In this document: one piece after another, positions 11,371 through 23,820 of the stretch
How the letters are laid out: each line of letters starts with the position of its first letter
How positions within the stretch are numbered: position 1 is the stretch's first letter
Position numbers and translations under genes: made by a program
Assembly: GCA_011319805.1 (NCBI GenBank)
Contig: SJRY01000312.1
Location: forward strand, 1 to 64,000
Reading direction: 5' to 3'
From: Macrocybe gigantea
Taxonomy: Eukaryota > Basidiomycota > Agaricomycetes > Agaricales > Callistosporiaceae
Length of the DNA stretch: 64,000 nucleotides
The notes under the pieces: generated by a model
What the model was told of the DNA's origin: nothing
The model's input: only the letters and a program-made list of their open reading frames with translations
The model's database searches: none

Positions 11371-14300
11371 TCAATCCAATAGTACTTCATTATATACAAA
11401 GTTTTTAGTTACACTATCTATCTTGTCTGCTTCCCATATTGCTTTAATGTTATGTACTGATGTTACCCGTGATATAGCAACATAAAACTGACCATGAGTG
11501 AAAACCGGTGTATGTAAATCCAGCCCAATATGTGTTACTGATTGGCCTTGTGACTTATTGATTGTCATAGCAAAGCATAAGCGAATGGAAAATTGAAGCC
11601 GAGTGAGTGGAAATGGCACTTGTCCTTCTGGCAGCTCATGCTTGATATGTGGGATAAAGATCAACTCTCGTGCATGATCACCTGTGATGAGCCTGAGCTC
11701 TAAAACATGATTACGGATCCAAGTGATGATTCCCCGACTCCCATTGCAAACACCATGGCTTGTATCCAGATTGCGCAACACCATGACAGGACAGCCTATT
11801 TTGAGAGCCAGCTTGGCCAGTGGCAGTCCTGAGCAATTGATAGAGTTCAAATACTCCACTGGATACAGAAGCTGTTCACCATTATTGCTTGTAGGAACTG
11901 AATCAGCACTGTGAAAGACTTGCTCTGCTCCAGGAAAGTCTCTGAGAATGTAATGGTTCAGAGAGTCCACATCGTCATTGCGGCTAGACAGAATGGTGCG
12001 AGCAGAAAAGTATTGCTGTGGATTCTGGATAGGAGTGTTGATATTGGGATAGATGGTTTGAATAAGAGAAGCAACAGTGTTGTGTTCACAGTGAAAATGA
12101 TCAGGAAGGGTAATGTTGGCATCCATGTCTGTGTGCTGACCATGTCCAACTTGAAGTTGCCACTCTGCAAAAGCATGCTCTTCCAGATTATCGGTATTCA
12201 ATCGCATGTTTCTTCTTAAATGGAGGACTGTAATCTTTCTCCACAATTGAGAACATAGCATGCATGCACCTACTATCTCTGGACGGGATCCTTTTTCAAT
12301 GACAGAAAGAATCTGCTGAAAGTCTCCACCAAAGATGATGGTCAATCCACCAAAGGGTAGATGACTGCCTTGAATGTCTTGGAATGTGCGATCAACAGCT
12401 TCATGGATATGACGATGCTGCATAGGAGCCTCATCCCAGATAATAAGATCTGTTATACGAATCAGAGCAGCAAGTGGTGATGTCTTTGTGATGGTGCACA
12501 CAGTAGACTTATTGATAAGGATGGGGATTTTGAAACTCGAATGTGATGTGCGACCACCTGGAAGCAGAAGAGAAGCAATGCCAGAAGATGCCACACAGAT
12601 AACAATCTTGCCCTCAGAATGCAGACGATAGCAGAGAGTATGGTAGAGGAATATCTTGCCAGTGCCTCCTGGACCATGAAGAAAGAAGATCTGTCCTGTC
12701 TTGTTGGCAATAGCCTGTCTGAACTGATCAAAGGCATCTCTCTGCTCTGGATTCAACCTAGCCTCATTCTCTGCTGCCAATTGAGCCTGCTCCTCCTGAT
12801 CATAATTGTGCTGCTCTGCTATGAGATGATTTGCAATCCTTTCATTCCAATTCTGAGTGATCTGTGGCATGGATGGCCAATCCTTGAGAGAGCGGCGAGA
12901 AGATTGGAGAAGCTGATCAATGAGAAAGAGGCCATAATCCATGATGTCTTCATCTGAGGGATTGACACAGATGTTGTCATGCTCAAGATGATAGCGTAGA
13001 TCATCACAGATCTGGGGCCAATATGTGTTCCATAGAGCAGCAGGATCTGAAGGATTGCAATCTCTCAGAATGGTGACAAAGAGGTGGCGAAGCTGACGAC
13101 CGGTTTGCATAGCAGCTGCTTCACGTAAACACTGATCCCACTCCTGATCATCTTCAAGAAGGCCACGTGCAAGACAGGCATCTTTGAAAGAAGGGTGTAT
13201 GACTTCTTCATATGTGCAAAGGTCTTCAAAAGATGTTGAGCCTGTGACCTGGGTCAAAAGAAGTCGAAGATAGAAGCGATTGCCTGATGTGGGAGGAGCA
13301 TAATTCATGCGGCCTATAGCAAATCCTCTCTGTCTGGGCTTCCACTCATGCTTCTTGTTGAACACAAACTGGGAAGGAAAGTCCTGATAGAGCACAGTGG
13401 ATGCTGTATCGGGATATTTGACATTGGCCTTGAAATAGGCAGTGAGAGTGGAATCCTGCCTTCCTCCTCGCAAAAAGACCTCTGGCATTGACTCTTGACC
13501 ATCCTGCCTCCAAGTGACAAACTGCTCATCTGGAAGGTGAACCTGCAACCATATGACATTGGGTGCTTGGCCATGAAGTGGACATTGGAAGATGCGCCAA
13601 AGACTTTCACATGCAGAGACATAGCGTGCATCCAGATACTGCCTGACTTCATCACCCACAATGCCAAACTGCATGGAGACCCGGTCATGACCCTTGTAAA
13701 CATATTTGTAGATGTATTTGACTGCTTTGATAGATGCAATGCACTCCACATTGATATGGCACTGGTACTTTCAGATAAGCCAGGGAGAACAAGAAACGAC
13801 CCAGCAATTATCGACCTGCTTGCCTCGAACATCATGGGCATGACTGGTGTCTCGACGACGGGTGGCAGCATATGCATTGTCAGTGATGGTGGTATGCTCT
13901 CTGAAGGGCTTTGGAAAGTTCTTGGTGCATTTGCCATTTTCCATGCATTGAGCTCTGGGATTTTCTGCACCGCATGGTGTGTGTTACAGACGTCGCCCAA
14001 AGGACTATTCATTTTCTTATCTTATCTTCCCACATCCCTTATCTCCCCTGTCATGCTGCGCAGCGCGCAGCCATCGAGTCATCTCACTTCCCTAGTCATC
14101 CTGAGTCATCTCCTTCCAGTCTTACTCATCCGCAGTCCACAGCATTGCGCAGCCCATGGTCCGTGCTCGAGTACTGTAATGTATATAAGGGCTCCCAGAT
14201 GTACCAGTAGCGCTAGGCTTAATATTCCTTTTGCCATCATCTCAAGACCACTCTCGCACTTAGTCTGCCCGAGTCCTTCTGAGATTCGTCTAGCCTAACA

Positions 14301-16619
14301 GTGTGTAGACCATGAACTTTTTGATCAGCTCAAGCAGTTCAGGATTGTCCTCTGGGAATTCAGAAGAGAGTAGACTGTCGATATGCTCAGGAGTCTGAAG
14401 TTTAGACTCTGGATCAAGAAAGAGGATGCAGTGCATGTGAGGCAGGCCATGTTTCTGAAACTCAATGACAAAGAGATAGGCTATGACCTTGCCAAAGACA
14501 CCTTTTTTGATGTCCTCAATCAGCTCATCCTTTTTGTGATAAAAGACTCGGATGACCAAATCTGGATGATCAGCTGCTGTCTGGCCAGGCAAAAGCTCGA
14601 CAGTAATTTCTGTCCAGTTTGGATTGGCAGTCATAGTGATGAAGAGATCTCCACCATGACAGAAACGATTGATGGCCAAAGCATCCTGAAGAAGCTGCTG
14701 CATGTTTCTGGTGCTTCCTGCAAAGGTAGCAGGCAGAATGATTCTGCGGCCCAATTCCTCTGTACTAACATCCACATTGGCAGCCACTGCATCAGCCAAT
14801 CCAGCATAAATGTCTCCTCGGATTGTGTTCTGGTTGTGCCAAACCCAATGCAAGTGACTCTGCTCTGCAGTAGCCCAGACATCACAGACAAACTCTTGAA
14901 AGAGCTTTTGAGAGAGAAAGAGATGCTGAGAATCAATGGCAGGAGGACGGGGATGGAGGCGGTAGTAATAAAACTGGACCTTGGAAACGTATCTGCATCG
15001 TATTGTAGTAGTGTTGCCATTGACCTCAGCCTCTTCCTCTGGAGCTTCCTCTGGAGCATCTGGCAGCTGTGCATTTGCATTGACATGCTGCAAAGCATCA
15101 GCTTGGTTGTAGAGAATTTTAGAATGCCAACTGAGCTGTCCAGTAGGAAAGAGCAAGACAAATCGGAGGGCTGGATAGAATGGATGGATGTCTGAAATGC
15201 GCTGGAGAGGTTCACCAAATCGGCGGTACAGAATAATGTCCCGAGCACTCTCGAGTTGATCACCATCACCTGGCAGAATGACAGCAATTTCATTGGTAGT
15301 GGGCATATTATAGCGACGGTGATCAGTAGTATCCTCCAATCGCAATACAATTCTGCACTGGTGATCTTCTGGCATATTTCTGGTTTGCTCATATGCCTGC
15401 CGATATAACTGCACCCCTGGATGACAACGATAGAGCATATCTTGCACAGTGCGAAGAGTCATAGGATCAAGATGGGTATTCCACTGGTTTGTGATACGGA
15501 AATTGTGAGCATCATCAGGATCATAGATGTAGAGCTGGGCATAGACAGGTGGCTCTCCAGGAGGAGGAAGAAGAGACCCAGCTCTGTGAGAGAGCTCTCC
15601 ATGAAGTCTAAACACATAGGGAGCATTTCCATTGGCCTGAAGAGAAGCATCAACTCTGCGCCCAATTGATACCATTGCAAGTGCATTGTTGTAGTTGCGA
15701 ATGTGTTTACGGAAATTGTTTGCAATGGGATTTTGCTCAGAGAGCAAAGTCAAAAGTTCAGGAGGTGGGTGATCCAGAGCAGGAAGTACAATTTTGCCTT
15801 GATAGCAACATATGCCAAACTTGGGGTTACGAATTGAAGACTTGACTAAATGCTCAGAGATCCAATGCAGTGCATGACAGAAAGAACATTCAATGTTCAT
15901 TCTACCCATGTTATGCTGAGGCCAATTGAGATCAAATGGGCGATGTGCCAATGGTAGAATAGTGACAATAGGCAGTGGTGGCAGAGGAGGTGAAGGGGAA
16001 GGTGGTGGTAGTGAAGGAGAAGGCAATGGTGGTGGTAAAGGAGCAAGTGGTTGAATAGGTAGTAAAGGCTAAATGCAAACTGTTATTGATTGAAATCAAT
16101 CTAGCTTATTAGAAAAAATGACATACAGCATGAGAGGCAGCAGGAATGGCAGCAGAAGCAATAGAAGGAGGCATAGGAGGCAATAGCAGTGGTAAAGGAG
16201 CAGGTGGTTGAACAGGTGGTAAAGGCTAAAAGTCAATCATTATTTATTGTAATCAATGTAGCTTATTAGAACAAATAACTTACAGGAGCAATAGAGGAGC
16301 GCATGGGAGGCAATGCAGCCAATGCTTGCTGTAAATGAGCAGGAAGATGCCTATAAATAGGAGCAGCAGCAGCTTGAGGAACAGAAGCATGTACAGGAAG
16401 GGTTCTGCAAATACGCCTCACAGGTTGAAGCTCTGGCAAAGCATTCAACTGTGCACGCAGTTCAGCAACAGACAGAGCATTGTAAGGCAGTGGCATAGCA
16501 ACAGGATTGTCAGGAACATGAGCAGATTCAGCAGGCAGAGGAGGCACAGCAAAGGGATCATCAGAAACATGAGCAGGTCCAGGAGGCACAGGAGGCACAG
16601 GAAGAAGCAGAGGAGTCAC
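11371..16619 (-). pseudogene. Helitron Rep-helicase, copy A
   Basis: Rolling-circle replicase-helicase of Helitron A. A Pro/Ala-rich N-terminus is encoded by short exons (introns near 16225-16283 and 16068-16127). The Rep part (from 16026) has the HUH-type HGLPHMHCIL and, after the LTR, the tyrosine motif KYIYKYVYKGHD. The helicase part has the P-loop GPGGTGKIFLY, IIWDEAPM, GGDFQQIL, TINKSQGQSV and HGQFYVAISRV. Lesions: a solo LTR at 13982-14300, TGA at 13771-13773 (reverse strand), and Ile in place of the conserved Thr after the P-loop Lys (12652-12654). From 13749 to 11371 the helicase frame is open (792 codons). All three lesions are also in copy B. Confidence 0.85.
13982..14300 (+). mobile_element. 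Solo LTR (family beta) in Helitron A
   Basis: 319 bases, TGTTACAGAC...GCCTAACA, flanked by exact GTGTG duplications (13977-13981 and 14301-14305). A TATA-like TGTATATAAGGG sits about two thirds along, giving plus orientation, opposite to the host gene. Deleting it with one GTGTG restores the Rep frame FMVYTPCGAENPRAQCM. No internal retrotransposon sequence remains. Confidence 0.85.
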
Positions 16620-17195
16620 AATTCGATGACGATGAGGACTGTCCAGAGTGCGGTTATCATGCTCATACTGGCGGAGTGCACTTCGTAGAGTAACCGGTTG
16701 ATCCCTGAGGCAATATTATTATTATAAAAAGACATGGTGAGAAAAAGAATCTTCAACGTACATCAGGCCTTCTCAAAAAAAAAAAAAAACCAAAATCAAG
16801 GCAGCTATGAAGCGTTTTCTATGGCAGAGTATATGCAATCCAAATCCTCACACTCAAACAGGGAAATCAGTGCTAACAGTGGTAGTTGATAAAGGAGCGA
16901 CTTCCAAAAAGGAAGGGGAGGCAACTGTAGACCCGCCAGCCCAATCTCCCTACACACTGTGCCCAGAGAGAGGTCTGACCCAAAAAAGGGCCAATAGACA
17001 ACTGGCAAACACTCTTTTTGTTGAAAAAAGAGAAGCCAGGGAGGTAGGACTTCACTGAGCTTCACCTTGGTCTCCTGCAGAGTTGTGGACTGAAGAGCAA
17101 ACCAACTGGAGAAAAGCTGAAGGTGATGGTAGAGGGGGAAAAAGAAGAGGGAGCCAAATTTTCGTTGACAGCTTTTTTTCAGGGCCTGATTTGAT
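16620..17195 (-). other. 5' region of Helitron A, non-coding
   Basis: Matches 17735-18260 in reverse orientation, including an oligo-A run (about 16776-16789) and AAAACGCTTCATAGCTGCCT. Likely the leader or promoter of the Rep-helicase gene. Open frames here mirror those in copy B and show no known domain. Confidence 0.5.
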
Positions 17196-17735
17196 GGGCT
17201 CTTGGGGCTCGGACCTGTGGTCCTCACAGGCACTGCTGACCAATGCTGCCAAAATAGTCATGGGGCTCAGACCTGCAGTCCTCGTGGCACCCAAAATAGT
17301 CATGGGCCTCGGGGCTCGGACCTGCGGTCCTCACAGCACATAGGAGGACCAATGCTGCCAAAATAGTCATGGGGCTCGGACCTGTGGTCCTCGTGGGAAG
17401 GGCTTACTCATCTTAGTCATCAGCCAACTCCCACACCCATCCTCCCATTCTTATTGATTCTGCATTTTCGAAAAATTGGCTGTATTACGTAATCATTCAC
17501 TTTTGGGAGATCGAAAAACAAAAAATCAATAAAGAATGGGAGGACGGCCGTGAGAGACTAAGTCTGACTAATTCTGACTAAGATTCTGACTAATAGTGAC
17601 TAAGCAGCGGGCCAGTTCTCCTATGTGCTGCGAGGACCACAGGTCCGAGCCCCGAGGCCCCATGACTATTTTGGCAGCATTGGTCAGCAGCGCCTGCGAG
17701 GACCGCAGGTCCGAGCCCCGAGAGCCCATCAATTC
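17196..17735. repeat. Central spacer of the Helitron palindrome with hairpin repeats
   Basis: Contains six copies of a ~60-base unit built on CCAATGCTGCCAAAATAGTC and GGACCTGCGGTCC (itself a GGACC/GGTCC hairpin), four forward (17200-17395) and two reverse (17630-17715). Near the midpoint, CCTCCCATTCTTATTGAT (about 17441) and ATCAATAAAGAATGGGAGG (about 17525) are inverted across roughly 65 bases. The forward motif also lies at 11288, directly outside the Helitron A 3' end. Confidence 0.7.
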
Positions 17736-18268
17736 AGGGCCTGAAATGCCAGCTGTCAACGAAAAATTGGCCCCCCTCTTCTTTTTTCCCCCATCACCTT
17801 CCTTCAGCTTTTCTCCAGTTGGTTTGCTCTTCAGTCCACAACTCTGCAGGAGACCAAGGTGAAGCCCAGTGAAGTCCTACCTCCCTGGCTTCTCTTTTTT
17901 CAACAAAAAGAGTGTTTGCCAGTTGTCTATTGGCCCTTTTTTGGGTCAGACCTCTCTCTGGGCACAGTGTGTAGGGAGATTGGGCTGGCGGGTCTACAGT
18001 TGCCTCCCCTTCCTTTTTGGAAGTCGCTCCTCTATCAACTACCACTGTTAGCACCAATTTCCCTGTTTCAGTTGGTGGATTTGGGTTGCATATACCCTGC
18101 CGTAGAAAACGCTTCATAGCTGCCTTGGTTTTGGTTTTTTTTTGGAAAGGCCTAATGTATGTTGAAGGTTCTTTTTCTTATCATGTCTTTTTATAATAAT
18201 ATTGCCTTAGGGATCAACCGGTTACTCCACGAAGTGCACTCCACCAGTATGAGCGTAATAACCGCACT

Positions 18269-21200
18269 TTGGACAGTCCTCATCGTCATTGGATTGTGAC
18301 TCCTCTGCCTCTTCCTGTGCCTCCTATGCCTGCTGGACCTGCTCATGTTCCTGACGATCCCTTTGCTGTGCCTCCTCTGCCTGCTGAACCTGCTTATGTT
18401 CCTGATAATTCTGTTGCTGTGCTACCACTTCGCAATGCTCTGTCTGTGGCTGAACTGCGTGCACAGTTGAATGCTTTGCCTGAACTTCAACCTATGCAGC
18501 GTATTCGCAGAACTCTTCCTGTACATGCTCCTGTTCCTCAAGCTGCTCCTGCTCCTATTTATAGGCATCTTCCTGTTCATTTACAGCAAGCTTTGGCTGC
18601 ATTGCCTCCCATGCACTCCTCTGTTGCTCCTGTAAGTTATTTTTTCTAATAAGCTAAATTCATTACAATAAATAATGATTTACTTTTAGCCTTTATTGCC
18701 TGTTCAACCATCTGCTCCTTTGCCTCCTATGCTTCCTTCTATTGCTCCTGCTGCTGCTCCTGCTCTTTCCTATGCTGAATTGGCTGCTCGATATGCAAAT
18801 TTGCCTCCTTTGGCTGCTCCTGTATGTCATTTTTTCTTATAAGCTGGATTAATTTCAATGAATATTGTTTATTTTTAGCCTTTGCGACCTGTTCAACTGC
18901 CTGCTCCTTTACCACTGCCATTGCCTCCTATGCCTCCTCCTGTTGCCTCTCATGCTGAATTATCTTTGCCTGCTCCTGTACGTCATTTTGTCTAATAAGC
19001 TAAATTGATTTCAATAAATAACAATTTGCCTTTAGCCTTTACCACCTATTCAACCACTTGCTCCTTTACCACTGCCATTGCCTTCTCCATTGCCTTCTCC
19101 TTCACCACCACCACCTTCTCCTCCTCCTCCTCTGCCACCACTGCCTATTGTCACCAACCTACCCCTGGCACGTCGCCCATTTGATCCCAATTGGCCTCAA
19201 CATGATATGGGTAGAATGAACATTGAATGTTCTTTCTGTCATGCACTGCATTGGATCTCTGAGCATTTAGTCAAGTCTTCAATTCGTAACCCCAAGTTTG
19301 GCATATGTTGCTATCAAGGCAAAATTGTACTTCCTGCTCTGGATCACCCACCTCCTGAACTTTTGACTTTGCTCTCTGAGCAAAATCCCATTGCAAACAA
19401 TTTCCGTAAACACATTCGCAACTACAACAATGCACTTGCAATGGTATCAATTGGGCGCAGAGTTGATGCTTCTCTTCAGGCCAATGGAAATGCTCCCTAT
19501 GTGTTTAGACTTCATGGAGAGCTCTCTCACAGAGCTGGGTCTCTTCTTCCTCCTCCTGGAGAGCCACCTGTCTATGCTCAGCTCTACATCTATGATCCTG
19601 ATGATGCTCACAATTTCCGTATCACAAACCAGTGGAATACCCATCTTGATCCTATGACTCTTCGCACTGTGCAAGATATGCTCTATCGTTGTCATCCAGG
19701 GGTGCAGTTATATCGGCAGGCATATGAGCAAACCAGAAATATGCCAGAAGATCACCAGTGCAGAATTGTATTGCGATTGGAGGATACTACTGATCACCGT
19801 CGCTATAATATGCCCACTACCAATGAAATTGCTGTCATTCTGCCAGGTGATGGTGATCAACTCGAGAGTGCTCGGGACATTATTCTGTACCGCCGATTTG
19901 GTGAACCTCTCCAGCGCATTTCAGACATCCATCCATTCTATCCAGCCCTCCGATTTGTCTTGCTCTTTCCTACTGGACAGCTCAGTTGGCATTCTAAAAT
20001 TCTCTACAACCAAGCTGATGCTTTGCAGCATGTCAATGCAAATGCACAGCTGCCAGATGCTCCAGAGGAAGCTCCAGAGGAAGAGGCTGAGGTCAATGGC
20101 AACACTACTACAATACGATGCAGATACGTTTCCAAGGTCCAGTTTTATTACTACCGCCTCCATCCCCGTCCTCCTGCCATTGATTCTCAGCATCTCTTTC
20201 TCTCTCAAAAGCTCTTTCAAGAGTTTGTCTGTGATGTCTGGGCTACTGCAGAGCAGAGTCACTTGCATTGGGTTTGGCACAACCAGAACACAATCCGAGG
20301 AGACATTTATGCTGGATTGGCTGATGCAGTGGCTGCCAATGTGGATGTTAGTACAGAGGAATTGGGCCGCAGAATCATTCTGCCTGCTACCTTTGCAGGA
20401 AGCACCAGAAACATGCAGCAGCTTCTTCAGGATGCTTTGGCCATCAATCGTTTCTGTCATGGTGGAGATCTCTTCATCACTATGACTGCCAATCCAAACT
20501 GGACAGAAATTACTGTCGAGCTTTTGCCTGGCCAGACAGCAGCTGATCATCCAGATTTGGTCATCCGAGTCTTTTATCACAAAAAGGATGAGCTGATTGA
20601 GGACATCAAAAAAGGTGTCTTTGGCAAGGTCATAGCCTATCTCTTTGTCATTGAGTTTCAGAAACATGGCCTGCCTCACATGCACTGCATCCTCTTTCTT
20701 GATCCAGAGTCTAAACTTCAGACTCCTGAGCATATCGACAGTCTACTCTCTTCTGAATTCCCAGAGGACAATCCTGAACTGCTTGAGCTGATCAAAAAGT
20801 TCATGGTCTACACACTGTTAGGCTAGACGAATCTCAGAAGGACTCGGGCAGACTAAGTGCGAGAGTGGTCTTGAGATGATGGCAAAAGGAATATTAAGCC
20901 TAGCGCTACTGGTACATCTGGGAGCCCTTATATACATTACAGTACTCGAGCACGGACCATGGGCTGCGCAATGCTGTGGACTGCGGATGAGTAAGACTGG
21001 AAGGAGATGACTCAGGATGACTAGGGAAGTGAGATGACTCGATGGCTGCGCGCTGCGCAGCATGACAGGGGAGATAAGGGATGTGGGAAGATAAGATAAG
21101 AAAATGAATAGTCCTTTGGGCGACGTCTGTAACACACACCATGCGGTGCAGAAAATCCCAGAGCTCAATGCATGGAAAATGGCAAATGCACCAAGAACTT

Positions 21201-23744
21201 TCCAAAGCCCTTCAGAGAGCATACCACCATCACTGACAATGCATATGCTGCCACCCGTCGTCGAGACACCAGTCATGCCCATGATGTTCGAGGCAAGCAG
21301 GTCGATAATTGCTGGGTCGTTTCTTGTTCTCCCTGGCTTATCTGAAAGTACCAGTGCCATATCAATGTGGAGTGCATTGCATCTATCAAAGCAGTCAAAT
21401 ACATCTACAAATATGTTTACAAGGGTCATGACCGGGTCTCCATGCAGTTTGGCATTGTGGGTGATGAAGTCAGGCAGTATCTGGATGCACGCTATGTCTC
21501 TGCATGTGAAAGTCTTTGGCGCATCTTCCAATGTCCACTTCATGGCCAAGCACCCAATGTCATATGGTTGCAGGTTCACCTTCCAGATGAGCAGTTTGTC
21601 ACTTGGAGGCAGGATGGTCAAGAGTCAATGCCAGAGGTCTTTTGCGAGGAGGAAGGCAGGATTCCACTCTCACTGCCTATTTCAAGGCCAATGTCAAATA
21701 TCCCGATACAGCATCCACTGTGCTCTATCAGGACTTTCCTTCCCAGTTTGTGTTCAACAAGAAGCATGAGTGGAAGCCCAGACAGAGAGGATTTGCTATA
21801 GGCCGCATGAATTATGCTCCTCCCACATCAGGCAATCGCTTCTATCTTCGACTTCTTTTGACCCAGGTCACAGGCTCAACATCTTTTGAAGACCTTTGCA
21901 CATATGAAGAAGTCATACACCCTTCTTTCAAAGATGCCTGTCTTGCACGTGGCCTTCTTGAAGATGATCAGGAGTGGGATCAGTGTTTACGTGAAGCAGC
22001 TGCTATGCAAACCGGTCGTCAGCTTCGCCACCTCTTTGTCACCATTCTGAGAGATTGCAATCCTTCAGATCCTGCTGCTCTATGGAACACATATTGGCCC
22101 CAGATCTGTGATGATCTACGCTATCATCTTGAGCATGACAACATCTGTGTCAATCCCTCAGATGAAGACATCATGGATTATGGCCTCTTTCTCATTGATC
22201 AGCTTCTCCAATCTTCTCGCCGCTCTCTCAAGGATTGGCCATCCATGCCACAGATCACTCAGAATTGGAATGAAAGGATTGCAAATCATCTCATAGCAGA
22301 GCAGCACAATTATGATCAGGAGGAGCAGGCTCAATTGGCAGCAGAGAATGAGGCTAGGTTGAATCCAGAGCAGAGAGATGCCTTTGATCAGTTCAGACAG
22401 GCTATTGCCAACAAGACAGGACAGATCTTCTTTCTTCATGGTCCAGGAGGCACTGGCAAGATATTCCTCTACCATACTCTCTGCTATCGTCTGCATTCTG
22501 AGGGCAAGATTGTTATCTGTGTGGCATCTTCTGGCATTGCTTCTCTTCTGCTTCCAGGTGGTCGCACATCACATTCGAGTTTCAAAATCCCCATCCTTAT
22601 CAATAAGTCTACTGTGTGCACCATCACAAAGACATCACCACTTGCTGCTCTGATTCGTATAACAGATCTTATTATCTGGGATGAGGCTCCTATGCAGCAT
22701 CGTCATATCCATGAAGCTGTTGATCGCACATTCCAAGACATTCAAGGCAGTCATCTACCCTTTGGTGGATTGACCATCATCTTTGGTGGAGACTTTCAGC
22801 AGATTCTTTCTGTCATTGAAAAAGGATCCCGTCCAGAGATAGTAGGTGCATGCATGCTATGTTCTCAATTGTGGAGAAAGATTACAGTCCTCCATTTAAG
22901 AAGAAACATGCGATTGAATACCGATAATCTGGAAGAGCATGCTTTTGCAGAGTGGCAACTTCAAGTTGGACATGGTCAGCACACAGACATGGATGCCAAC
23001 ATTACCCTTCCTGATCATTTTCACTGTGAACACAACACTGTTGCTTCTCTTATTCAAACCATCTATCCCAATATCAACACTCCTATCCAGAATCCACAGC
23101 AATACTTTTCTGCTCGCACCATTCTGTCTAGCCGCAATGACGATGTGGACTCTCTGAACCATTACATTCTCAGAGACTTTCCTGGAGCAGAGCAAGTCTT
23201 TCACAGTGCTGATTCAGTTCCTACAAGCAATAATGGTGAACAGCTTCTGTATCCAGTGGAGTATTTGAACTCTATCAATTGCTCAGGACTGCCACTGGCC
23301 AAGCTGGCTCTCAAAATAGGCTGTCCTGTCATGGTGTTGCGCAATCTGGATACAAGCCATGGTGTTTGCAATGGGAGTCGGGGAATCATCACTTGGATCC
23401 GTAATCATGTTTTAGAGCTCAGGCTCATCACAGGTGATCATGCACAAGAGTTGATCTTTATCCCACATATCAAGCATGAGCTGCCAGAAGGACAAGTGCC
23501 ATTTCCACTCACTCGGCTTCAATTTCCCATTCGCTTATGCTTTGCTATGACAATCAATAAGTCACAAGGCCAATCAGTAACACATATTGGGCTGGATTTA
23601 CATACCCCGGTTTTTACTCATGGTCAGTTTTATGTTGCTATATCACGAGTAACATCAGTACATAACATTAAAGCAATATGGGAAGCAGACAAGATAGATA
23701 GTGTAACTAAAAACTTTGTATATAATGAAGTACTATTGGATTGA
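18269..23744 (+). pseudogene. Helitron Rep-helicase, copy B
   Basis: Same protein as copy A. The N-terminal region has three introns of about 58 bases (starting near 18631, 18821 and 18978), each followed by an exon opening with CCTTT(A/G) and coding for Pro/Ala-rich sequence; copy A has two. The Rep frame 19078-20826 and the helicase frame 21603-23744 hold the motifs listed for copy A. Shared lesions: solo LTR 20816-21134, TGA 21343-21345, P-loop Ile 22461-22463. A private lesion is a T-run of four (21640-21643) where A has five, which shifts frame at the Rep-helicase junction. B is therefore more decayed than A. Confidence 0.85.
20816..21134 (-). mobile_element. Solo LTR (family beta) in Helitron B
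   Basis: Same 319-base LTR at the homologous position as in copy A, flanked by CACAC (20811-20815 and 21135-21139). Same site and same duplication mean it was inserted before the two Helitrons became separate copies, or was copied by conversion. Confidence 0.85.
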
Positions 23745-23820
23745 ATATTTAAAGTGCCAGTGAGCATCAACAAAAGGCCGGGGGGCATTAAAGTGCCAGC
23801 AGCACGTGTTATATACTTGT

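Larger units (their letters stand above)
11304..17195 (-). mobile_element. Helitron copy A
   Basis: Nearly the whole span is a mirror copy of 17735-23820. The 3' end (minus strand) has the hairpin GTGCCAGCGGCAC followed by GTGTTATATACTTGT, after which similarity to the other copies stops. The 5' end is placed near TCAGGCCCTGAAAAAAAGCT (reverse strand of about 17175-17195), where A and B resemble each other before entering short hairpin repeats; this boundary is inferred. The final CTTG is close to, but not, the canonical CTRR. Confidence 0.75.
17735..23820 (+). mobile_element. Helitron copy B
   Basis: Inverted counterpart of copy A. For matched sites the coordinates sum to 35115-35116 over the coding part. 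The 3' end reads AAGTGCCAGCAGCACGTGTT, then ATATACTTGT, ending near 23820. The 5' end is placed near TCAGGGCCTGAAATGCCAGC (about 17733), an inference. It differs from A by a 216-base exon-intron expansion, a 12-base in-frame insertion, a one-base deletion and a few substitutions. Confidence 0.75.

Noticed and set aside
13495..14298. 267-codon ORF and its mirror at 20818-21621
   Set aside because: Antisense to Rep-helicase and across the solo LTR; no domain.
14383..15195. 270-codon ORF and its mirror at 19921-20733
   Set aside because: Antisense shadow of the Rep coding frame, identical in both Helitron copies because the DNA is.
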